Shown here one piece after another: positions 16,381 through 24,178 of a DNA stretch of 34,122 bases. Both the position numbers and the translations under genes were made by a program. The stretch is from Actinomycetes bacterium (GTDB lineage: Bacteria; Actinomycetota; Actinomycetes; Actinomycetales; Cellulomonadaceae), in contig JAJYSG010000022.1 of NCBI GenBank assembly GCA_021793675.1, positions 1 through 34,122 on the forward strand, in the 5' to 3' direction. The notes beneath the pieces were generated by a model. That model was given only the letters and a program-made list of their open reading frames with translations. It ran no database searches and was not told the DNA's origin. Each line of letters opens with the position of its first letter. Position 1 is the first letter of the stretch.

Positions 16381-18762
16381 ATGATCTCGTTCGACGACCT
16401 CGTTCAGGGCTACCCGGAGGGGGAGCGCGTCCCCGCCGCCTCGATCGCGGAGCGGGTGGCGGCTTCGGGACGGGTGCTTGTCGTGCTCGACGACGACCCG
16501 ACCGGGACCCAGTCCGTCGCGGAGCTGCCCGTCCTGACCGGCTGGGACAGGACGGACCTCGCGTGGGCGCTGCAGAGCGGTAAGCCCGCGGTCTACGTGA
16601 TGACGAACTCGCGGAGCCTGGATCCGGTGGACGCTGCCGTCCGCAACCGCGAAGTCGTCATCGCCGCGCTGCAGGCGTCCCGGGACACGGGGGTCGGGGT
16701 GGGCTTCGTGTCCCGGTCGGACTCCACCCTGCGGGGCCACTACCCGCTGGAGACGGACACGATTGCGGCGACCCTCCTTGAGCAGTCGGGCCGCACCGTC
16801 GACGGCGTCGTCATCGTCCCCGCGTTCGGTGAGGCGGGACGCCTCACGGTCGGAGGCGTGCACTACGCCGGGAGCGTGCAGGGCGGCTTCGTCCCCGTCG
16901 GCGAGACCGAGTTCGCGCGGGACGCCACGTTCGGTTACTCCTCCTCTGACCTGCGCGAATGGGTCGAGGAGAAGACCGCGGGCCGACATCGGGCTGCCGA
17001 CGTCCTCGCCCTCACGCTGGATGTCCTGCGGGCCGGGCCGGAAAGTGTCGCCCAGCTGCTGTCCACCGTGACGGACGCCGCACCGGTGGTCGTGGACTGC
17101 GTGGAGGAGAACGACCTGCGGATGCTCGCCCTCGGGCTGGACCTCGCCGAGCGCGCCGGCAAGGACTTCCTCTACCGGGTCGGGCCGCCTTTCGTGCGGG
17201 CCCGGGTCGGCCAGGAGGTGCGCCCCCCGCTCACCGTGCAGGACGTCGCACGTCTCCATGCTGCGAGACCCGGCCGACGCGCCGTCGGCGGCCTCGTCGT
17301 CGTCGGGTCGCACACGGCGCTGACGACGCGACAGCTCGACGTGCTGCGTGAGCGGCGCGCGCTGGCCGAGGTCGAGGTGTCGGTCACGGACGTGCTCGAC
17401 CCCGCCCGTCGCGACGCCCACCTGGCGGCTGTCGTCGGCACCGTTGTCGACCGACTGGCCCGCGGAAACGTGGTGATCGGCACGAGCCGGGCCCTCGTGA
17501 CCGGACCGGACGGAGCCGCGTCGCTGGAGATCGCCCGTCGCGTATCGGCCGCCGTCGTCGAGGTGGTCCAGGGGGTGCTCGCGGCTCGGCCCCCGCGGTT
17601 TGTCGTCGCGAAAGGTGGCATCACGTCGTCCGACGTCGCCACGCGTGGCCTCGCGATCCGCCGCGCGGTGGTGCGTGGCCCGATGCTGCCGGGCATCGTG
17701 TCGCTCTGGGAGCCGTCCGACGGCCCCGCGCGCGGCATCCCGTACATCGTCTTCGCAGGGAACGTCGGCGACGACCAGTCGCTCGCAGACGTCGTCGACA
17801 CGCTCTCCTGCCCGCCCGAGGACCACAGCCCTGGAGGAACAATGACCGACAGCGCCACAACGCCCATGCTGGCGAGCACCACGATCGCGGTTCTTGGCCT
17901 CGGCGCGATGGGCCTGCCGATGGCCACCTGCCTCGCTCCGCACGCCGTCGTGCGCGCCTTCGACCCCACCCCTGAGCGGGCCGTCCTGGCGTCCGAGAGG
18001 GGGGTCAAGGTTGCCGTCTCGGCGCGCGAGGCCGCACGAGGTGCCGACGTCGTGCTGCTGGCCGTCCGCAACGTCGCACAGCTGGACGGAGCTCTGTTCG
18101 GTGACGACGGTGTCGCGGACGTCCTGGAGCCCGGTGCGGCCATTCTTCTGACCTCGACCGTCGGGATCGAACCGGTGCGCCAGCTGGCAGCTCGGCTTGC
18201 GGAGATCGGTCTGCACCTCGTCGACGCGCCCGTCTCGGGCGGGCCGGTTCGGGCCGGCAACGGCACGCTGCTGATCACCGTGGGAGCCACGGACGAGGCC
18301 TTTGCCAAGGTGGGACGGGTGCTCGAGGTCCTCGCCGGCACGCTCAAGCGGATTGGCCGCCGGCCCGGGGACGGCCAGGCGATGAAGACCGTCAACCAGC
18401 TGCTGTGCGGGGTGCACATCGCGGCCGGCGCCGAGGCGCTGGCGCTGGCCCGTACCCTCGGGCTCGACCCGGCCGCTGCACTGGAGACGCTCGGCGCCGG
18501 CGCAGCCCAGTCCTTCATGCTCGGTGACCGTGGCCCCCGCATGCTCCAGGCATACGACGCCGACGGTGCCGAGGTCCGCAGTCGGCTGGACATCTTCGTC
18601 AAGGACATGGGCATCGTGACGGACGCGGCCAAGGCGGCGCACCTGGCCACCCCAGTGGCCGCCGCGGCCGAGCAGCTGTTCCTGCTGGGGGAGGCACAGG
18701 GCCTGGCGGGCCGCGACGACTCTGCCGTGATCACCGTCGTCGCCCCTTCGCCGCTGGTCTAG
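16381..18762 (+). CDS. Fusion: DUF1537 four-carbon acid sugar kinase + LtnD-type NAD-dependent 3-hydroxyacid dehydrogenase
   Basis: One uninterrupted 793-codon frame joins two enzymes. Residues 1-475 form a DUF1537 kinase (OtnK/DtnK/OiaK family): DDDPTGTQ at 37-44, SRSDSTLRGHYP, K411GGITSSD and a terminal IVFAGNVGDDQS. It phosphorylates 3-oxo-tetronate or a similar acid. Residues 488-793 are a beta-hydroxyacid dehydrogenase: GLGAMG (506-511), DAPVSGG (615-621), catalytic K669 and N672. In the threonate pathway LtnD oxidises L-threonate at C2. The junction keeps a full ribosome site (GGAGG, 17833-17837) and ATG at 17842, so a separate dehydrogenase could also be made. ATG 16381 follows AGGAG by six bases. 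Whether the substrate is threonate, erythronate or isoapionate is open. Confidence 0.85.
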   Translation: MISFDDLVQGYPEGERVPAASIAERVAASGRVLVVLDDDPTGTQSVAELPVLTGWDRTDLAWALQSGKPAVYVMTNSRSLDPVDAAVRNREVVIAALQASRDTGVGVGFVSRSDSTLRGHYPLETDTIAATLLEQSGRTVDGVVIVPAFGEAGRLTVGGVHYAGSVQGGFVPVGETEFARDATFGYSSSDLREWVEEKTAGRHRAADVLALTLDVLRAGPESVAQLLSTVTDAAPVVVDCVEENDLRMLALGLDLAERAGKDFLYRVGPPFVRARVGQEVRPPLTVQDVARLHAARPGRRAVGGLVVVGSHTALTTRQLDVLRERRALAEVEVSVTDVLDPARRDAHLAAVVGTVVDRLARGNVVIGTSRALVTGPDGAASLEIARRVSAAVVEVVQGVLAARPPRFVVAKGGITSSDVATRGLAIRRAVVRGPMLPGIVSLWEPSDGPARGIPYIVFAGNVGDDQSLADVVDTLSCPPEDHSPGGTMTDSATTPMLASTTIAVLGLGAMGLPMATCLAPHAVVRAFDPTPERAVLASERGVKVAVSAREAARGADVVLLAVRNVAQLDGALFGDDGVADVLEPGAAILLTSTVGIEPVRQLAARLAEIGLHLVDAPVSGGPVRAGNGTLLITVGATDEAFAKVGRVLEVLAGTLKRIGRRPGDGQAMKTVNQLLCGVHIAAGAEALALARTLGLDPAAALETLGAGAAQSFMLGDRGPRMLQAYDADGAEVRSRLDIFVKDMGIVTDAAKAAHLATPVAAAAEQLFLLGEAQGLAGRDDSAVITVVAPSPLV
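17833..17844 (+). promoter_or_regulatory. Internal ribosome binding site and ATG within the fusion gene
   Basis: GGAGG at 17833-17837, four bases before an in-frame ATG at 17842 (residue 488), exactly at the domain boundary. It is the expected start of a free-standing dehydrogenase and suggests that the fusion arose by loss of the kinase stop codon. Confidence 0.6.
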
Positions 18763-18813
18763 CGCCTTCATCGGCGCCCGTGCGGGCATGGCCGGATGCG
18801 CCGCCGGGAGGCA

Positions 18814-18850
18814 TTGATCCTCGCTTCCTACAGGGTCTATCCTATAGGAA
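18814..18850 (+). promoter_or_regulatory. Catabolic promoter/operator site 2
   Basis: A -35-like TTGATC (18814-18819) is followed 18 bases later by TATCCT (18838-18843), overlapped by the perfect palindrome TCCTATAGGA (18840-18849). An outer repeat TTCCTA...TAGGAA (18825-18850) surrounds it. It drives the second transcription unit of the locus. Confidence 0.6.
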
Positions 18851-18879
18851 CGCTACTCATCGAAGATCGAGGGACAACG

Positions 18880-19800
18880 ATGTTCACCGCACAGGACTGG
18901 CCGATCGCCTGCAACATGCTGCCCTTCGGGGGCACTGCGCCGGACGGGACCCCGATCGGGGACGCGCCGGCAGCGGTATGGGCGGGGCAGTTGCGCCAGG
19001 TGCGCCAGCTCGGATTCGACTTCATCGACCCGACCGATGCCTGGGTGCCTCTGGGCGCACTGTCCGACGTGCGGGTCAAGGAGTTCCACACGGTCCTGGA
19101 CGACGAGGGGCTCGCGGTCTCGTCGATCTCGATGACGCGCAGCAGCGTGGTAGATGTGGAGCATGGCGAGCAGAACCTCGCCATCGCGCACCGTCTGATC
19201 GATCTTGCTCCGGACTTCGGCGCGACCGTGGTCAACACCGGCTTCATGCAGGCCGTCACGCCGGCGCAGCGCGATGCGCTGTGGTTCTGGCTCGCAGACG
19301 GGCACGTCGACGACCCGGCGCTGCGTCCGCTGGCCATCGAGCGCGTTCGTGAACTCGGCACCCACGCCCAGCAGAACGGCATCCAGCTCAGCCTGGAGAT
19401 GTACGAGGACACCTACGTCGGGACCGCCGACGAGGCAGTCGCCTTTGTCACCGACGTCGACCACCCAGCCGTCGGGCTGAACCCCGACCTGGGCAATCTC
19501 ATTCGCCTGCACCGGCCGATGCCCGGATATATGTCGATGTTCGAGAAGGTCCTTCCGTACGCCAACTTCTGGCACATCAAGAACTACTTCCGCGACGAGG
19601 ACCCGCGGACCGGTTCGTACGCGTCCGCACCGATGCCGTTGAAGACCGGGATCATCAACTATCGCGCCGTCATCCGCCGCGCACTCGAGCTCGGGTACTC
19701 CGGGCCGTTCTGCTGCGAGCACTACGGCAGCGACTCGCTCGGCGTGTGCGCCGACAACCGCGAGTACATCAAGCAGGTGCTCACGTCGGCCCTCGCCTGA
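18880..19800 (+). CDS. Sugar phosphate isomerase/epimerase-type TIM-barrel protein
   Basis: This 306-residue xylose-isomerase-like TIM barrel (AP_endonuc_2 family) shows the four metal-site positions E173 (LSLE), D203 (GLNPD), H232 (FWH) and E280 (CCE). The family includes the tetronate isomerase OtnI (shorter, Hyi-like) and, as I recall it, the 3-oxo-isoapionate decarboxylase OiaC that yields L-erythrulose. The latter would connect directly to the LerK-DerI-LerI genes downstream, so I weigh OiaC-like decarboxylase and 2-oxo/3-oxo isomerase about equally. ATG 18880 follows GAGGG. It is first in the unit that runs through the transporter to the racemase-like gene. Confidence 0.8.
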   Translation: MFTAQDWPIACNMLPFGGTAPDGTPIGDAPAAVWAGQLRQVRQLGFDFIDPTDAWVPLGALSDVRVKEFHTVLDDEGLAVSSISMTRSSVVDVEHGEQNLAIAHRLIDLAPDFGATVVNTGFMQAVTPAQRDALWFWLADGHVDDPALRPLAIERVRELGTHAQQNGIQLSLEMYEDTYVGTADEAVAFVTDVDHPAVGLNPDLGNLIRLHRPMPGYMSMFEKVLPYANFWHIKNYFRDEDPRTGSYASAPMPLKTGIINYRAVIRRALELGYSGPFCCEHYGSDSLGVCADNREYIKQVLTSALA

Positions 19801-19868
19801 TGCTTCGTTCCACCGGGACCGGCGCAGGGACCTGTCGCACCACCACAACACCGACTGGAGTCTCAGGC

Positions 19869-20834
19869 ATGAGCAAGCGGATCAACAGCGTGACCGTCGT
19901 GGGCGCCGGCTACATGGGTGGCGGAATCGCGCAGAGCCTCGCGTTGTCGGGGTTCAGCGTCCAGATCGCCGACGTCGACGTCGCTGCCGCACGGAAGGGG
20001 CTCGAGCGACTGCTCGAGGAGGCGCAAGCGTTCGAGGATCAAGGCCTGTACAAGCCCGGCAGCACCGAGGTCATTCGGGCCAACCTGAGCGCCGGCAAGC
20101 CGATCGAGGAGGCAGTGGCGGACGCGGACTTCATCGAGGAGGCCGTCTTCGAGGTAACAGAGGTCAAGCACCGGGTGCTCGCCACCATCTCCGAGCACGC
20201 GCGCCCCGATGCGATCATCGGCACCAACACCTCCACCATTCCGGTCAAGGTGCTCGCGCCCGCCGTGCAGCACCCGGAACGCTTCCTCACGGTGCACTTC
20301 TCCAACCCTGCGCCGTTCATCCCGGGAGTGGAACTTGTCGCGGGCGAGGACACGACGCCCGAGGTCGTCGACGCTGTCAAGGACCTGCTCGTGCGCGCCG
20401 GACGGCAAGGCGCGCAGGTCGCGGACACCCCGGGGATGGTCCTCAACCGCCTCCAGTACGTCCTCCTGAAGGAGGCCACCGCGATCGTCGAAGAGGGCGT
20501 CGCCACGATCGAGGACGTCGACACCATCGTGCGTACGACCTTCGGTTTCCGGCTGGGCTTCTTCGGACCTTTCGCCATCGCCGACCAGGCGGGGCTGGAC
20601 GTCTACAAGAACTGCTTCACGACCTTCGAGGACGCCTACGGTCCGCGCCTCGCCACCCCCCAGCTGCTCACGGATGCCGTCGCAGCCGACCGCAAGGGCA
20701 CAAAGAACGGCAGGGGTCTGACCGGGGACTTCGACGACGAGACGAAGGCGAAGCTCATCGCGTACCGGAACAAGGCCTACTCCCGGATGGGGGATCTGCT
20801 ACGTGAGCTCGGGCCGGCTCCCAAGGCCAAGTAG
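19869..20834 (+). CDS. 3-hydroxyacyl-CoA dehydrogenase family protein, likely sugar-acid 3-dehydrogenase
   Basis: The 321 residues have an N-terminal Rossmann domain (VVGAGYMGGGIAQ, near 10-22), a D at the end of beta-2 (IADVD, NAD preference), GTNTSTIPV, catalytic H143 in TVHFSNPA and the C-terminal HCDH dimer domain (LNRLQYVLLKEA, then FGFRLGFFGPFAIAD). This single-domain layout is shared by 3-hydroxybutyryl-CoA dehydrogenase and L-gulonate 3-dehydrogenase (CRYL1 family). With no thiolase, CoA ligase or other fatty-acid gene nearby, oxidation of a sugar acid at C3 is the better fit (inference). ATG 19869 lies behind GGAG, 68 bases after the TIM-barrel gene. Confidence 0.82.
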   Translation: MSKRINSVTVVGAGYMGGGIAQSLALSGFSVQIADVDVAAARKGLERLLEEAQAFEDQGLYKPGSTEVIRANLSAGKPIEEAVADADFIEEAVFEVTEVKHRVLATISEHARPDAIIGTNTSTIPVKVLAPAVQHPERFLTVHFSNPAPFIPGVELVAGEDTTPEVVDAVKDLLVRAGRQGAQVADTPGMVLNRLQYVLLKEATAIVEEGVATIEDVDTIVRTTFGFRLGFFGPFAIADQAGLDVYKNCFTTFEDAYGPRLATPQLLTDAVAADRKGTKNGRGLTGDFDDETKAKLIAYRNKAYSRMGDLLRELGPAPKAK

Positions 20835-20936
20835 CCGCGCAGTGCTGCTGACACACCTCGGCGCGAACTGCTCGCCGTCGAGGCTTCCATCAGTGATGGC
20901 TCAGGTGGACGTCGACCGTGGAGAAAGGATCGTCCA

Positions 20937-21041
20937 GTGCCGATCTTCAGACGAGCCAAGCTGAACCGATCCCGTCTGCTGTATCTCGTGGTCGGGATCA
21001 TCATCTGCATCATCGGCCTCTATCTCATCGTCAAGACCTGA
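20937..21041 (+). CDS. 34-residue single-TM small protein beside the MFS transporter
   Basis: A GTG at 20937, nine bases after AAAGGA, opens a 34-residue frame ending at TGA 21039-21041. The N-terminus is strongly basic (RRAKLNRSR), then one continuous membrane helix (LLYLVVGIIICIIGLYLIV), then KT. The positive-inside rule places the head in the cytoplasm. It is 75 bases upstream of the transporter and on the same strand. Small subunits accompany some MFS carriers (for example those near oxalate/formate antiporters), so an accessory transport subunit is plausible. It is too short for homology by eye. Confidence 0.6.
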   Translation: MPIFRRAKLNRSRLLYLVVGIIICIIGLYLIVKT

Positions 21042-21116
21042 GCGACAGAGAACGCCGAACCGTCGTGCAGTTTCCTTTTCCCCGAGTCGATCAACGATGC
21101 TCAACGAGGAGTGTTG

Positions 21117-22490
21117 ATGTCTGCTGTCAGCAGTAACGTTTTGTTGGAGTCGCCGGTCCTGAAGTTGGCGATACGCAAAGCCGTGCGGCGGCTCATGCCC
21201 GTGATTCTCATGCTGTATGTGATCGCGTTCCTCGACCGAACGAACGTCGGCTTCGCGCAGGCCGGCCTGGGAACCGACCGCGGGGTCTCCGCCGGCGCTT
21301 TTGCCCTGGGGGCCGGGATCTTCTTCATCGGCTACGCCATCTTCGAGATCCCGAGCAACCTGATGCTCAGGCGCGTCGGCGCCAAGATCTGGCTTGCCCG
21401 TATCGCCATCACCTGGGGCATCGTGGCCGCGTGCTTCATGTTCGTCCGTGGCTCGGAGTCCTTCATCGTCCTGCGGTTCCTGCTCGGCGTGACCGAGGCG
21501 GGCCTCTTCCCCGGCATCATCATGTTCCTGGCGGCCTGGTTCCCGAACAAGGTCAGGGTGGAGATGTTTGCGATCTTCTACCTGGCCCAGCCGGTTTCCC
21601 AGATGTTGGGCGCACCGCTGTCCGGGTTCCTCATCAGCGTGGGCGACAAGATGCCGGGGTTCGCCGGCTGGCAGCTCATGTTCCTGGTTGAGGGTGTGCT
21701 CGCCATCGCGGCGGGGATCATCAGCTTCTTCTTCCTGATCAATAGCCCGCAGGACGCCAAGTTCCTCAATCCGGCCGAGAAGGCGGCACTGTTGGAGGTC
21801 ATGGCGAACGAGGACACGGTGCGGGTCGAGACCGGACCCAGCGGGGTCTGGGCTGCGATGCGCAACGGCCGGGTGTGGTACTTCACCATCGTCTACTTCT
21901 GCCTGCAGATTGCCGTGTACGGCGTCACGTTCTACCTCCCGCAGCAAGTTTCTGAGCTGACCGGCAAGAAGGTCGGGCTGACAGTCGGCTTGTTGGTCGC
22001 CATCCCGTGGTTCTTCGGCATCTTCAGCACCTACTTCCTCGGACGCGTGGCCAATACAACGACTCGGCGACGCAACCTCGGCGTCTGGCTCTACGTCTCC
22101 ACGGGGGTGTGGATCTTCGGGTCCGCGTGGGCCGGCACCAACCACCAGCCGGCCCTGGGCATCATCTTCGTCACGCTGGCCGTCTCCAGCTTCTTGGCGG
22201 TCGGGCCCATCACATGGTCCTACCCGACAGCGTTTCTCACCGGCGCCGCTGCGGCCGCGGGTATCGGCCTGATCAACTCCCTCGGAAACCTGGGCGGCTT
22301 CGTGGCGCCGATCTTGCGCACCCAGGTCAACAGCATCGCCCACTCAGCGACCGGTTCCGCGGGCATCTATGCGCTCGGGGTCCTCTCGTTCCTGGCTGCG
22401 CTACTCATGTACGGCACCAAGAGGCTCACGACACGTGCCGACGACCTCCTCGACGCCGAGGTCCTCGCTGTGGACGAGGTGGGACTCTAG
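21117..22490 (+). CDS. MFS transporter, anion:cation symporter (ACS) family
   Basis: This 457-residue protein with about 12 membrane helices begins with LMPVILMLYVIAFLDRTNVGFA, the ACS-family first-helix signature (D-R-N), followed by FFIGYAIFEIPSNLMLRRVG and RFLLGVTEAGLFPG. The family imports organic anions such as tartrate (TtuB), glucarate (GudP) and hexuronates, so the substrate is probably a carboxylated sugar, matching the kinase/dehydrogenase genes. It starts at ATG 21117 after AGGAG; upstream GTG/TTG codons (21111, 21114) are in frame but less well placed. A large hairpin follows directly after the stop. Confidence 0.9.
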   Translation: MSAVSSNVLLESPVLKLAIRKAVRRLMPVILMLYVIAFLDRTNVGFAQAGLGTDRGVSAGAFALGAGIFFIGYAIFEIPSNLMLRRVGAKIWLARIAITWGIVAACFMFVRGSESFIVLRFLLGVTEAGLFPGIIMFLAAWFPNKVRVEMFAIFYLAQPVSQMLGAPLSGFLISVGDKMPGFAGWQLMFLVEGVLAIAAGIISFFFLINSPQDAKFLNPAEKAALLEVMANEDTVRVETGPSGVWAAMRNGRVWYFTIVYFCLQIAVYGVTFYLPQQVSELTGKKVGLTVGLLVAIPWFFGIFSTYFLGRVANTTTRRRNLGVWLYVSTGVWIFGSAWAGTNHQPALGIIFVTLAVSSFLAVGPITWSYPTAFLTGAAAAAGIGLINSLGNLGGFVAPILRTQVNSIAHSATGSAGIYALGVLSFLAALLMYGTKRLTTRADDLLDAEVLAVDEVGL

Positions 22491-22498
22491 AGGCGTGC

Positions 22499-22558
22499 GC
22501 CCCGCCGAACCGGTGGGGCGCAGCTGCGTGCTGGGTCCGTCAGCCGGTTCGGCGGGGC
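22499..22558. terminator. Long-stem hairpin between transporter and racemase-like gene
   Basis: GCCCCGCCGAACCGG (22499-22513) pairs perfectly with 22544-22558, a 15-bp stem enclosing a 30-base loop that itself contains the palindrome CGCAGCTGCG. It begins 9 bases after the transporter stop. There is no T-run on the plus strand, so it may be an attenuating or mRNA-stabilising hairpin rather than a full terminator. Confidence 0.55.
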
Positions 22559-22608
22559 ATCCCGCGCTGTGCCCCGATGCGACAGAGTGTGGACGAAGGG
22601 GAGCTGAG

Positions 22609-23295
22609 ATGCCCAAGGTGGCAGTGCTGCACACGAGCTTCGTGTTCGTGAACGTCGAACCCGTGATCACCGAGCTGATCAACGAGCTGATCCCGGGCGT
22701 CGAGATCCTGCACTTCGTCGACTCCGACGTGCTGGCGACCGTCGTGCGGGAACAGGGCATCTCGGCCCGTAGCGAGGAGCGGATGGTCCTGCTCGCGCGC
22801 GCCGCGGAGGCGGCCGGGGCGGACGTCATCTTCTCCGCTTGCTCGTCGCTCGGCCCGACGCTGGACGCGGCGAGCCGAGCGGTCGCCGTCCCCGTGGTCA
22901 AGATCGACGAGGCGATGGCGGGCGAGGCCGCCACCTTCGACAGGATCGGCATCCTGGCAACTGTGCCGACGACGCTCGGCCCGACGAGCGACCTGATCGC
23001 GGCAAAGGCCACAACCGCCGGTCGATCACCCCTGATCGTCCGACGCCTATGCTCGGGAGCGTTCGACGTCCTGATGGCCGGCGACCGCGCACGGCACGAC
23101 GACATGATCGCGACGCAGGCATCGAGCCTGGCAGACGAGGTGGACGTCATCGTGTTGGCGCAGGCGTCGATGCAGCGACTGGTGCCGCGCCTCGGGGCGG
23201 AGACGGGTCTGCGGGTGCTGTCCAGCCCACGTGCCGGTGTTGAGCATCTCGCGGAGGTGGTCCGCAAGCAGGTGCGGGGCGCGCTCGGGCAGTAG
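22609..23295 (+). CDS. Asp/Glu/hydantoin racemase-family protein with only one expected Cys
   Basis: The 228 residues have the two-lobed fold pattern of the Asp/Glu racemase superfamily: AVLHTSFV at the start, VIFSAC78SSLGPT as the first catalytic-Cys motif, FDRIGILATVPTTL at the lobe crossover. In the second lobe the expected catalytic position reads VLSSPRAG with no Cys. A classical two-base racemase is therefore unlikely. Relatives such as arylmalonate decarboxylase and maleate isomerase use modified cysteine arrangements for decarboxylation or isomerisation. Here it could perform an isomerisation or the otherwise missing decarboxylation of the sugar-acid pathway (speculative). ATG 22609 lies behind AGGGGAG. 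Confidence 0.75.
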   Translation: MPKVAVLHTSFVFVNVEPVITELINELIPGVEILHFVDSDVLATVVREQGISARSEERMVLLARAAEAAGADVIFSACSSLGPTLDAASRAVAVPVVKIDEAMAGEAATFDRIGILATVPTTLGPTSDLIAAKATTAGRSPLIVRRLCSGAFDVLMAGDRARHDDMIATQASSLADEVDVIVLAQASMQRLVPRLGAETGLRVLSSPRAGVEHLAEVVRKQVRGALGQ

Positions 23296-23320
23296 GCGGC
23301 TCGGCGCCATCCGCGTCGGG

Positions 23321-24082
23321 CTATGCCTGCCCTGGGACCGCATGCCGCTGTTGCTCGGCGGCGCCATCCGCGAGAGACCGCGTCCGGACTGCGGCCAGGT
23401 GCTCACGCATCGCCTGGATCGTCAACGCCGGATCGCCGTCCTGTAGTGCGCGCAGGACCCGCCCGTGCTCGCTCGTCGCTTCGTTCATGTCGCGCAGACC
23501 CAGCTCCACTGACTGGCGCATACGGTGGATGTGCGATCCCAGGGCGTCGGCCATCTGCACGATGTACCGATTGTTGGCGTGCAGCATGATCGTGAAATGA
23601 AACGCCCAGTCGGCGTCGTAAAACCGGCGGTAGGCGGCGATCCTTTCCGCCTCGTGGACGGGAGCAGGGGCCTCGCTGATGGCCGCGACCACGTCGAGAT
23701 GCTGTCGGTGCGCCGAGGTGAGCAACGGCTCGAGGGTGTCGCGCCGCCGGAGCGCGATGTCGAGGGCGCCCAGCTCGACGATCATCCTCGCGTCGTTCAG
23801 CTGGCCGATCTCGTCCAGCGTGAGCGGAGCCGAGACGCGGTAGCCGCGCAGGGCGACGCGTGAGACGAGGCCGGTGTGCTCGAGCTGTGCGAGCGCCTCG
23901 CGAACCGGGGTGGGCGAGACGCCGAGCTGCCGGGCCAGGCCTTCGATGTTGAGGTTCGCATCGGGGGCGAGCGAACCGCTCAACAGCATCTCCACCAGCC
24001 GGTCGAAAACGCCGTCTCGAAGGACCTTGCGCTCGACCTTGACAGACGACGGAGCGCGTCCCACCTGGACGGAAGCGTTCAT
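23321..24082 (-). CDS. GntR-family regulator, FadR subfamily with FCD domain
   Basis: This 253-residue regulator has a winged HTH (LVEMLLSGSLAPDANLNIEG, LARQLGVSPTPVREALAQLE at about 20-75) and an all-helical FCD effector domain with metal-binding candidates in DADWAFH, SEHGRV and MREHL. FCD regulators commonly respond to organic acids or sugar acids. It is divergent from the kinase-isomerase operon and convergent with the racemase-like gene. ATG 24082 was chosen because TAACAT lies 7 bases upstream (leaderless); an in-frame TTG at 24100 would add six residues. It probably binds the three TCCTATAG sites. Confidence 0.88.
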   Translation of the reverse strand: MNASVQVGRAPSSVKVERKVLRDGVFDRLVEMLLSGSLAPDANLNIEGLARQLGVSPTPVREALAQLEHTGLVSRVALRGYRVSAPLTLDEIGQLNDARMIVELGALDIALRRRDTLEPLLTSAHRQHLDVVAAISEAPAPVHEAERIAAYRRFYDADWAFHFTIMLHANNRYIVQMADALGSHIHRMRQSVELGLRDMNEATSEHGRVLRALQDGDPALTIQAMREHLAAVRTRSLADGAAEQQRHAVPGQA

Positions 24083-24112
24083 GTTGTCGATGTTATCCAA
24101 CTTCGGGGACCG

Positions 24113-24141
24113 TTGATCACCAGAGCAAGATCCTATAGGCT
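24113..24141 (+). promoter_or_regulatory. Catabolic promoter/operator site 3
   Basis: TTGATC (24113-24118), a 17-base spacer, then TAGGCT (24136-24141). The palindromic TCCTATAGG (24131-24139) overlaps the -10. It lies in the gap between gntR and the kinase gene, so the same site could control both. Same -35 and core as site 2. Confidence 0.6.
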
Positions 24142-24178
24142 ACGTCCTAGAGACGCTGGCGTTCCTCGAGGAGATCAC

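Noticed and set aside
16360-18789. A long minus-strand open frame (809 codons) opposite the kinase-dehydrogenase fusion
   Set aside because: Composition (His/Arg/Gly/Asp-rich) is typical of an antisense shadow; no domain is recognisable, while the plus strand has two clear enzymes.
19869-20834. Beta-oxidation role for the 3-hydroxyacyl-CoA dehydrogenase-like protein
   Set aside because: No thiolase, enoyl-CoA hydratase, CoA ligase or CoA transferase is in the locus; all neighbours are sugar-acid or tetrose enzymes, so an L-gulonate-dehydrogenase-like role fits better.
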